A DNA stretch of 52,928 bases, from NCBI GenBank assembly GCA_016872725.1, contig VGZC01000039.1:1-52928 (forward strand). The letters run 5' to 3'. Shown piece by piece: positions 15,807 through 23,480 of the stretch. The stretch's first letter is position 1, and every line of letters starts with the position of its first letter. The position numbers and the translations under genes were made by a program. The notes below the pieces were generated by a model. It did no database searches. It saw only the letters and a list, made by a program, of their open reading frames with translations, and was not told the origin of the DNA. The DNA is from Planctomycetota bacterium. Lineage in GTDB: Bacteria; Planctomycetota; Planctomycetia; Pirellulales; Pirellulaceae.

Positions 15807-18644
15807 TTATGCGCCCGCACTACGCGTTGTCGAAGTCGCGAACTCCGCTTCGACCTCGATCCATTCGTTCGGTCCGATCGGCAGCACGGCGTTGCCATGC
15901 TCGACGGCGAATTCACCCCGCACCGATCCCTCGATGTCGATCTGCCGCGCGGCGCCGATCGGCCGGTAGGCGGCGAGCGTCGCGCGGGTCGCGCGGCCCG
16001 CCGTTTCGAGCAGGCGGACGCGGAATCCGCGGGCCCGCTTCGATTCGATCCACGGCCGCCACGCCGTGGCGATGATGTTCCTCGCGCCGATTTGAAAGAG
16101 CCAACCCGACGGAACGGCGGGAGTGCGCGGCGTTTCGACCGTCAGCGCGCCGTCCGGCATGATCGCTCCGAGGGCTTCGGTGATCGGATGCGGCGAGTCG
16201 ACCGCGATCCCCAACGCGAACCGGCGACGCGACTCGCCGCGCACCTGGAGGAGGCAATCGAGCATCCGGCCTTCCATCCATCGATGGAACGGCAGTCCGC
16301 CCGTCAACACGGCGACCCGCACCGTGCCGTTGTCGATTTCCACGAACAGAGGCCCTTCGAACCGTCCAGGTTCGGCGCGGACGCGCGTCTCCTGAAGACT
16401 CCGCGAAACGACCGCCGTATCGTCTCCCCACGCGAACCGGCACGCGGCGTAGGAACTCCACGGGTCGGCTCCGTACGCGCGGAACGGCTCGATCTCCAGA
16501 TCCAGGCGGATCACGCGGTCGCCTCGGCACACGGAAACGCGCTGCCGAAAACCGGCAGCCTTGTCGCCGTCCCGGTCGACCAGCACGCCGCGCGACTCGA
16601 TCACTCCGCGTTCGGCGCCGTTTTCCACAATCTCGACCGACCTCGCGATCATCCGCGCGTACGGTTCGTCGGCCCGCTCGTCGGCCCGTTCCGCCTGGGC
16701 CTGGGCATTGCGGGAATCGGGGCGGCGGGGATCGGGCAAGCGGATCCCCAGCCGTTGCGACAGGAGGTTGGATCGCGCGGGGTACGCGCGCAAACCGACG
16801 ATCCCGCCCGTTTCGCGCTGCATACGCGCCTCGAAGAACTCGTTCGCCAGCGTCCAGTCCTCCTCGTTCGCGATCGGCCGCGCCGATTTCGCGCGGCGGG
16901 AAACGGGAGCGGACGGAATCGGTCGCGCCTTGGGCGCGAACGCGAACCCGAACCCGGGCACCTCGACCGATCGCGGTCCGGAGGGGTCGTCGAGGAACAG
17001 GCGGCGGGACGCCGACAACGGGTTCACGAGGACCGTGCCGCCGGCGTCCGCGTTCGAATCGCCGGTTGGCGGACCGGGTGCCGCGAGCATGCCGACGAGC
17101 CGTCGGGATCGATCGGCCAGATCCCGTTCGAGCGTCCCGGAATCCGCGGGCCGTTCGTCATCGCCCGTTTCGGGGAGCGGGCCGCCCGAGCCGGGCTCGT
17201 CGAGTTCGGTTGCGGCGAGCAGACCGATCCACGTTCCGATCGTTTCGGCCGCGCGACGCGCGGCGACATTGCGCCAATAGTCGGCCACGCGGGACAGCGG
17301 GTCGGCTTCGCCCCGCGCCACGACCGGCCGGAGCGTATCGATGGCGTAGCGCGACGCCTCGAATCGATCGACGCGGGTCGCCATCATCGTGTCGCGGAAA
17401 TAGGCATCGAGGCCGACGAATTTGCCGAGCGCGTGCGTGTGCCGCGCGACGCGCCGGAGTTCGTCGTACCATCGACACGCCCCGCCCGGCCAATGCGCGA
17501 AGCAGAGACTCGCGACATGGTCGACATCCATCGATTCGCCGAGCCGATGGCTGACGGCGAGAAAGACACCCGGCTCGGAGGCGTCGAGCGGCGAGCGGGC
17601 GACGGCGTCGAGTGTGGTGCCGTCCGCGCCTTCCCACCGCGTCTTGAATTGGCTCCCCGGCGGAATCCGCCCGCCATCCAACGCGATGTGCAGCGCGGCT
17701 CGGAAGTCGAGGCTCTTGAGGATCTGCGGGATGAGGGGCGACAGCCCCGTACGGCGGCGACCGAAAACCGTCGGTCGGCACCCCAGGACCCGACGGTACA
17801 CGTCCAAACCGCGCCGCAGGCCCGCCGCGATCGACTCGATGTCCTGAACGGGCCAACGCCCCTCGGCGTATTCGCCGCCCACCACCGATCCGCCGTGCGC
17901 GGCGAGCGCATCGCGCAGCCGGGCGAGCGTCTCCGGATGCCGCTCCCCAAGCGCCTCGATCACGGCGCCGCTCGCCAAGAGATGGATCGGCAAAGGTCGG
18001 GACAACTCGTCCCGCAGCTCGGCGCCGAGCGTGGTGGGGGCGAGCAGCGTGAGATCGATGAGATAGGCGTCGACTGAATAATAGTGGTCCCGTTCGCAGG
18101 CCAACATGCTGAAACAGGAGGCGAGCCGAGATCGGGCCATCGCCGTGTCGCCGTCGACGACCGCGCGGGCGCCGTCGGCGAGCTGCCTTCGGAAGTGGAC
18201 TTCGTCGAGCGTGCTCGAATAACGCATTTGCCGCGTGAGAAGTTCGACCTGCAGGAAGCAATATCCCAAGGCCATGAAATCGGAGGCCAGGTCCGGGTCG
18301 ATCCGATCGGCGTGTTCAATGCCTTCGAGCGCGCGGGCGAGCATCGATTCGCGCGTTCCGCCGGACAGGACGACCGACCCCTCCAACTCGGCCGCCGACT
18401 CGAATCCGGGCGGAAGTTCCTCGAACGCGACATCCGGCACGGCGTAGATATGCCGACCGAATGCGTCGGATTGTTCGCTCGCTCGCCGCCAAAAAGGTCC
18501 GTTTTCCGCCGCCGCGATCAGCGCCGGATGCCAAAGGACGGTCCAGGCGGCGAGCAGGTTGTCCGCGTCGGCCCCGCGAAAATGGACCGGAAAATCCTCG
18601 ATGCCGTGGCAGGGAAGCAGGATCGACAGGCTTTGGTACGACAT
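15807..18644 (-). CDS. large GH38/57-like glycoside hydrolase-fold protein, function unknown
   Basis: A 945-residue soluble protein without a signal peptide. The first part (LLPCHGIEDFPVHFRG, LLAAWTVLWHPALIAAAE) and the middle (SGGSVVGGEY-like AAHGGSVVGGEYAEGRWP, YRRVLGCRPTVFGRRRTGLSP, LKSLDFRAALHIALDGG) recall the alpha-mannosidase/GH57 type of barrel, where a polypeptide scans for a substrate through CRPTVFG-like segments. The C-terminal third is beta-rich, like the sandwich of GH38 enzymes. The usual nucleophile Asp is not identified, so activity is uncertain. The frame is open to 18809, but ATG 18644 starts the recognisable domain; no strong ribosome site is seen. It is three bases from cmk, an odd partner for a nucleotide kinase. 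Confidence 0.55.
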   Translation of the reverse strand: MSYQSLSILLPCHGIEDFPVHFRGADADNLLAAWTVLWHPALIAAAENGPFWRRASEQSDAFGRHIYAVPDVAFEELPPGFESAAELEGSVVLSGGTRESMLARALEGIEHADRIDPDLASDFMALGYCFLQVELLTRQMRYSSTLDEVHFRRQLADGARAVVDGDTAMARSRLASCFSMLACERDHYYSVDAYLIDLTLLAPTTLGAELRDELSRPLPIHLLASGAVIEALGERHPETLARLRDALAAHGGSVVGGEYAEGRWPVQDIESIAAGLRRGLDVYRRVLGCRPTVFGRRRTGLSPLIPQILKSLDFRAALHIALDGGRIPPGSQFKTRWEGADGTTLDAVARSPLDASEPGVFLAVSHRLGESMDVDHVASLCFAHWPGGACRWYDELRRVARHTHALGKFVGLDAYFRDTMMATRVDRFEASRYAIDTLRPVVARGEADPLSRVADYWRNVAARRAAETIGTWIGLLAATELDEPGSGGPLPETGDDERPADSGTLERDLADRSRRLVGMLAAPGPPTGDSNADAGGTVLVNPLSASRRLFLDDPSGPRSVEVPGFGFAFAPKARPIPSAPVSRRAKSARPIANEEDWTLANEFFEARMQRETGGIVGLRAYPARSNLLSQRLGIRLPDPRRPDSRNAQAQAERADERADEPYARMIARSVEIVENGAERGVIESRGVLVDRDGDKAAGFRQRVSVCRGDRVIRLDLEIEPFRAYGADPWSSYAACRFAWGDDTAVVSRSLQETRVRAEPGRFEGPLFVEIDNGTVRVAVLTGGLPFHRWMEGRMLDCLLQVRGESRRRFALGIAVDSPHPITEALGAIMPDGALTVETPRTPAVPSGWLFQIGARNIIATAWRPWIESKRARGFRVRLLETAGRATRATLAAYRPIGAARQIDIEGSVRGEFAVEHGNAVLPIGPNEWIEVEAEFATSTTRSAGA

Positions 18645-19149
18645 GACGGATGCTCGGACCCCGCGGCGCGCCGTGTCGACCGATCGCCGCACGCCTCCGG
18701 TCGAGGGAAGCCCGCGATCTCCCGACAAAGGAGGCAAAGGGCGTTGGAAACTCGCCTGCGTTTTACGATACGTTGGGGCGAGCCGCGCGTCGAGCCGGTC
18801 CGCGGTCAACCGGACGGTCGACCGGACGATTGGGGAGCCCCGTCACCGCGCGCGGCGCGGCCCACGTTCGTTCGGCGCTCCAGGCGGTCGGCGGCGGCCC
18901 GCCCTTATCCCAAGATCTTGTTTGAGCTTACGTTCGGCCGACTTTCGCCGTTTTTTGTTGACAATGCCGGGGAGTCGTCGCTAGATTAGGAAAGTGAGCC
19001 TCGACGGAAAACGCCTTGCACCATGTTCCGTCGCGCGGGCGTCGTTCCGGCCGTGCGGTCCCCCCACGGGCGGACAAGACCCATCCAAGCGGATCAGGGA
19101 GCGGTCCGCGACAACGTGATCCACTCTTCTCAGTCAGGAACTGTGGCCG
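18645..19149. other. divergent intergenic region
   Basis: About 500 bases separate the minus-strand GH-like gene from the plus-strand pilM operon. It holds the strong plus-strand promoter at 18958-18987 and a leader of about 155 nt. I see no small gene, and no convincing minus-strand promoter for the GH-like/cmk/plsC unit. Confidence 0.55.
18958..18987 (+). promoter_or_regulatory. near-consensus sigma-70 promoter of the pilM operon
   Basis: TTGACA (18958-18963) and TAGATT (18982-18987) are separated by 18 bases, preceded by a T-rich stretch from 18951. Transcription would start near 18994, giving a leader of about 155 nt before pilM. This is one of the three best promoters in the window. Confidence 0.7.
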
Positions 19150-21579
19150 ATGGCGAAGTCAACGAGCGTTTGGGGTGTCGACATTGGCCAGTGCGCGATC
19201 AAGGCCCTCCGCTGTTCCCGCGTGGGCGATCAGATCGTGGCCGATGCGTTCGACTACATCGAGTACCCCAAGATCCTGAGCCAGCCGGACGAAGCCGATC
19301 CCAAACAGCTTGTGGCCGAGGCGCTGGAGCAATTCCTTTCGCGGAATGACGTGAAGGGCCACAAGATCGCCATCTCGGTGCCCGGCCAGGCGGGCCTCGC
19401 GCGGTTCTTCAAACCGCCGCCCGTCGACGCCAAGAAGATCCCGGACATCGTCAAGTTCGAAGCCCGACAAGTCATCCCGTTCGCGCTCGAGGAGGTGATT
19501 TGGGACTATCAGTTGATGGGCGGAACCGAGGTCGACGGATTCACGATCGACGCCGAGGTCGGTCTGTTCGCGATGAAGCGGGACCAGGTGTTCCGCGCGA
19601 TCGAACCGTTCACGAAGGCGGGAATCGAGATCGACATCGTTCAGCTCGCGCCGCTCGGCATCTTCAACTTCGTGACGCACGACCTGCTCGCGCGGAACGC
19701 GGAATACGATCCGGATCAGCCTCCCCCGTCGATGGTCGTCCTCGCGCTCGGCACCGATTCGACCGATCTCGTCGTGACGAACGGTTTCCGAGTCTGGCAG
19801 CGCAGCATCCCGCTCGGAGGAAACCACTTCACGAAACAACTTACCAAGGAACTCAAGATCACGTTCGCGAAGGCGGAGCATCTGAAACGGAACGCGCGGC
19901 AGGCCGATGATCCAAAACGCGTCTTTCAGGCGATGCGGCCGGTCTTCAACGATCTCGTGACGGAGGTCCAGCGCTCGGTCAGCTATTTCCAAAACATCGA
20001 CCGCAAGGCGAAGATCGAAGGCGTCGTGATCCTCGGCAATACCGTCAAGCTCCCCGGCCTCAAGCCGTACCTCGAGAAGAACCTCGGCTACGACGTCGTC
20101 CACTTCGAGTATTTCCGGAAGCTCGACGAGTCCGCGGTCGCGACCTCGCCGGCGTTCAAGGACAATCGGCTTTCCTTCGGCGTCGCCTACGGACTCTGCC
20201 TGCAGGGGCTCGACGCGTCGAAGCTGCGGACCAACCTGATCCCGCGCGAAATGGTCGTGGAACGCATGGTTCGCGCGAAAAAGCCCTGGGCGGTCGCGTC
20301 GGTCGCCGCCCTCTTGCTCGCCTGCGCGTTCAACTTCTTCTTTTATTACAGCGTCTGGTATCGGGTCAACGGAAAACGCAAGGTCGGCGGCGTCTCGTGG
20401 GCGGACGCCGAAGCGGCCGTCGATCAGATCAAGGGGGTGAGCCAGCAATTCGAAACGACCGACAAGGAGAAGATCGCCAAGAAACAGCTCTTGGAGCGGA
20501 TCGGCGACGAAGTCGTCGGCAATGCCGACCGGCGCATCCTCTGGCTCGAATTGATCACCGCCCTCAATCAGGCCCTGCCCCGCACGCCCGGCGTCGAACC
20601 GGGCACCGTGCCCGATCCAAAAGTCGTTCCGTACGGAAAACGGCAGGAAATCCACATCGAGAGCATCGAGACGCAGTACATGGAGGATCTCGCGACGTGG
20701 TGGACGGACCCGATGAAACAACGCTACGAGGAAGGCAAGCGCGTCATGCGCGGCGAACAGCCGGCGACCGCCTCGGGTTCGACCGACGGATCGTCATCGA
20801 CCACGAGCACCGCAACGGCCGGCGCGACCGAGACGGCCGCATTGACCGGCGACGGTTGGATCATCGAATTCGACGGATACCACTTCTTCAACGAGGAAGT
20901 CGCGACGGCCGGACCGGCCCATCTTTACAACACAATCATCAAATACCTCGACGAAGGCACGGTCGCGATTCCCAACCCCAAGGCCGGCGGTGAGATGATC
21001 CCGTTCGCCACCAAGGAAATCGGCATCCAGTACCCGGTCCTCGTCTTTGAACAAGAGATCAACAAGAACTACCGTATCCCCAACCCGAATTACTCGGGGC
21101 CCGCCATGGGCGGCGGACTCGGCGGCGGCGGACTCGGCGGCGGTGAACCGGCGAGCGGCGCCCCGGGCGGCTTCACCGGTCCTCCCGGGGGACTCCCCGG
21201 TGGTCCCGGTGGGTTCCCGAGTGGTCCCGGTGGGTTCCCAAGTGGTCCCGGTGGGTTCCCGAGTGGTCCCGGCGGGTTTGGCGGCGGCGCGGGAAAGGGG
21301 TCGGGCGGTGGTTCCGGCGCGGTGGGTCCAGGCGGCGCCTCCGGTGGAACACAAAAGGGTGAGGACGATCCGGATGCCGAACCGCCGTCGTTCCCGGCGC
21401 CGCGCTACAATTTCCGGATCCAGTTTTGCTGGCAACCCAAGCTGCTCACGAAACGGCTCCTCGAAAAAGAGGAAGAGGCCCGCAAGCAGGCCGAAGAGGC
21501 CGAACGCAAGGCGGCTGACGAGAAAACGAAGCAGGGCGGCGATCCGATGGCGAGCGATCCGCCCGCTCCGTCGAACTAG
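19150..21579 (+). CDS. pilM: PilM-type pilus assembly ATPase fused to a membrane PilN-like part
   Basis: An 809-residue protein. Residues 1 to about 350 are PilM, an actin-like protein of type IV pilus/type II secretion platforms: VWGVDIGQCAIKALR (phosphate 1), ISVPGQAGLARFFKPPP, FEARQVIPFALEEVIWDYQ, LALGTDSTDLVV (phosphate 2) and GVVILGNTVKLPGLKPYL (adenosine loop). Then, unlike classical PilM, the chain crosses the membrane (about 373-393, WAVASVAALLLACAFNFFFYY) and continues into a PilN-like extracytoplasmic part. Residues about 650-735 are Gly/Pro-rich with GGFPSGP repeats, and the end is a charged helix. So PilM and PilN functions appear joined. AGGAA at 19136-19140 supports ATG 19150. 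It leads a three-gene operon. Confidence 0.85.
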   Translation: MAKSTSVWGVDIGQCAIKALRCSRVGDQIVADAFDYIEYPKILSQPDEADPKQLVAEALEQFLSRNDVKGHKIAISVPGQAGLARFFKPPPVDAKKIPDIVKFEARQVIPFALEEVIWDYQLMGGTEVDGFTIDAEVGLFAMKRDQVFRAIEPFTKAGIEIDIVQLAPLGIFNFVTHDLLARNAEYDPDQPPPSMVVLALGTDSTDLVVTNGFRVWQRSIPLGGNHFTKQLTKELKITFAKAEHLKRNARQADDPKRVFQAMRPVFNDLVTEVQRSVSYFQNIDRKAKIEGVVILGNTVKLPGLKPYLEKNLGYDVVHFEYFRKLDESAVATSPAFKDNRLSFGVAYGLCLQGLDASKLRTNLIPREMVVERMVRAKKPWAVASVAALLLACAFNFFFYYSVWYRVNGKRKVGGVSWADAEAAVDQIKGVSQQFETTDKEKIAKKQLLERIGDEVVGNADRRILWLELITALNQALPRTPGVEPGTVPDPKVVPYGKRQEIHIESIETQYMEDLATWWTDPMKQRYEEGKRVMRGEQPATASGSTDGSSSTTSTATAGATETAALTGDGWIIEFDGYHFFNEEVATAGPAHLYNTIIKYLDEGTVAIPNPKAGGEMIPFATKEIGIQYPVLVFEQEINKNYRIPNPNYSGPAMGGGLGGGGLGGGEPASGAPGGFTGPPGGLPGGPGGFPSGPGGFPSGPGGFPSGPGGFGGGAGKGSGGGSGAVGPGGASGGTQKGEDDPDAEPPSFPAPRYNFRIQFCWQPKLLTKRLLEKEEEARKQAEEAERKAADEKTKQGGDPMASDPPAPSN
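21202..21276 (+). repeat. 21-bp tandem repeat (GGFPSGP) in pilM
   Basis: Units of 21 bases beginning GGTCCCGGTGGGTTCCC start at 21202, 21223 and 21244, followed by a diverging copy. They encode GGFPSGP repeats, a collagen-like Gly/Pro linker in the C-terminal part of the PilM-type protein. Confidence 0.93.
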
Positions 21580-21650
21580 CACGCGCGGCGTACATGACCG
21601 GGAGCGAGACCCGCTGCCCAACCGATTTCCGATCGTCCGGAGAACCGTCC

Positions 21651-23345
21651 GTGGATCAACTGAAACAGTTCGCTGCCTGGATGAGGAAAAACTACTTCTG
21701 GGTCACGTGCGGCGTGCTCACCGTGATGTCGCTCGCGATCTGGTGGCTGTCGACATCGAGCCTGGCGAAGGAAACGGCGACGCGGGTGGGCACGCTGACC
21801 GAAAAAGAGAAGACGGCCCAGTCGATCATCGGTCGCCAGAACCATCCCAATCCGGTCACGCACACCAAGATGGACGAGCAAACCACGGTGCTCATCGATG
21901 ATGTGTTCGACGCCTGGCAACAGCAGTACGAGAAGCAACGCGAAATCCTGATTTGGCCTTCGCATCTCGGAGCCGAGATGTTGTCGATCGTCGGCACGTT
22001 GCAACCGATCGAGGCCAAAGTCAAGTTCCCGCTCGAGCGCGAGGATCTCAATCTCACGCAGCGCACGCAATACCGCGACTTCATCTACGTCGAATTGCCG
22101 CGACTCGCCGAAATCATCGGCGCCGAATGGTCCGACAGCCGAAACGCTTCGATGGCGACCACGGCCGCACGGCCCGAGAAACCGCCGATCGTCGTCTGGT
22201 CGTCGAGCGACCAGGCCGGGCTCCAGCAATCGCGGTTCAATTGGGGCGGCCGAATCCCCTCGACGCTCCAAGTGCTCTACGCCCAAGAGGATCTTTGGGT
22301 GCTACGGTCGATCATGGAGATCGTCAAGGCGACCAATGGCGACATCGAGTACCGTTATCAGGCGGCCGTGAAGACGATCGAGTACATCGATATCGGTAGC
22401 GCGGCGATCGGCATGGGTGGATCGGTGGGCGCGCCCGGTGGTGGCGGAGGCATGAGCATGGATGGCGGTGCCGGAGGCGGTTTCCCGTCGTCCGGAATGG
22501 GAGGCAAGGGCGGCACCGGAGGCATGATGATGAGCGGAATGGGCGGAATGGGCGGCGGCGGGCTGAGCGCCGGAGGCGGCGCCGGTTCGATCGGCGGCGA
22601 GATGGGCGGCGGTATGGAATCCCAAACCCAAGCCGTCGATCCGGGCGACAATCGATATGTCGATCTCAAGTTCGCCGCGCTCACCGCACAGAAAATCCGG
22701 TCCGCTACCGACTCGTCGAACCCCGAAGATGCCTTCTTGATCGTTGCGAAACGGATTCCCGTCCGCATGAGAATGAAGGTCGATCAACGCAAACTTCCCA
22801 AACTGATCGCCGAATGCGGCAACGCCAAATTGCAGCTCGAGGTCAAGCAGGTTCGCATCAATCGCTCGGCCTTCCGTACGGGTGGCGGCGGCGGTGGCGG
22901 CGGCATGATGATGGGCGGGATGGGCGGCGATGGCGCGGCGGGCGGTATGTTGGGCGCCGGAAAAGGCGGCGGAGCCGCGGGCCCACCGGGTGAACCCGGC
23001 GGCGCGGGAGCCGGAACGGGAGGAGCGGGCATCCCCGGCGGCAATGAACCCGATTCCGATGGCGGAGCCGGCGGTGGGATCGCCGGCGGCATGATGAGCG
23101 GCCCGGGCGGCATGATGGGCGGCGGCATGATGGGCGGCGGCATGATGGGCGGCATGGCGGGCCGACAAGGCCAGTCGCTCTCCGATGAAACGCCTTACGA
23201 CCTCGATGTCGAACTCTACGGCACCGTCTATATCTACAATCCCGTCAATCGCGATAAGCTCGGCAAGAAACTCGACGAACCCGCGCAGGGCGCGGCCCCT
23301 TCCGAGACGACCACAACACCACCGGCGAATGAGGCGGCCGGTTGA
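21651..23345 (+). CDS. bitopic membrane protein of the pilM operon, Gly/Met-rich (PilO-like position)
   Basis: A 564-residue protein with one N-terminal transmembrane helix (about residues 12-33, FWVTCGVLTVMSLAIWWLS) and a large extracytoplasmic part. Two globular segments, one with DAWQQQYEKQREILIWP and another with KFAALTAQKIRSATD, are separated by a Gly/Met-rich linker (GGMMMSGMGGMGGGG) and followed by a second one with GGMMGGG repeats. The size, topology and place after PilM fit a PilO-type platform subunit, but no motif proves it. GTG 21651 is chosen because GGAGAA at 21639-21644 precedes it; the ATG at 21594 has no ribosome site. Confidence 0.6.
   Translation: MDQLKQFAAWMRKNYFWVTCGVLTVMSLAIWWLSTSSLAKETATRVGTLTEKEKTAQSIIGRQNHPNPVTHTKMDEQTTVLIDDVFDAWQQQYEKQREILIWPSHLGAEMLSIVGTLQPIEAKVKFPLEREDLNLTQRTQYRDFIYVELPRLAEIIGAEWSDSRNASMATTAARPEKPPIVVWSSSDQAGLQQSRFNWGGRIPSTLQVLYAQEDLWVLRSIMEIVKATNGDIEYRYQAAVKTIEYIDIGSAAIGMGGSVGAPGGGGGMSMDGGAGGGFPSSGMGGKGGTGGMMMSGMGGMGGGGLSAGGGAGSIGGEMGGGMESQTQAVDPGDNRYVDLKFAALTAQKIRSATDSSNPEDAFLIVAKRIPVRMRMKVDQRKLPKLIAECGNAKLQLEVKQVRINRSAFRTGGGGGGGGMMMGGMGGDGAAGGMLGAGKGGGAAGPPGEPGGAGAGTGGAGIPGGNEPDSDGGAGGGIAGGMMSGPGGMMGGGMMGGGMMGGMAGRQGQSLSDETPYDLDVELYGTVYIYNPVNRDKLGKKLDEPAQGAAPSETTTTPPANEAAG
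23098..23157 (+). repeat. 15-bp GGMMG-coding tandem repeat
   Basis: GGCGGCATGATGGGC recurs in tandem and encodes GGMMG units in the second low-complexity linker of the PilO-position protein. The same peptide style recurs in the next gene near 24211-24240 and 25000-25060. Confidence 0.85.
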
Positions 23346-23480
23346 GCCGATCACGAACGGCCCGGTCCTCTCGAAACGCGGCGAACGGGTTCCGAGAAAC
23401 GTTTGGATCCGCGCGTTCACGAATGAAACCGACCAAAAACGGAACAAGCGACGAACCGAAGAAATAAGGACGTTCCTACC

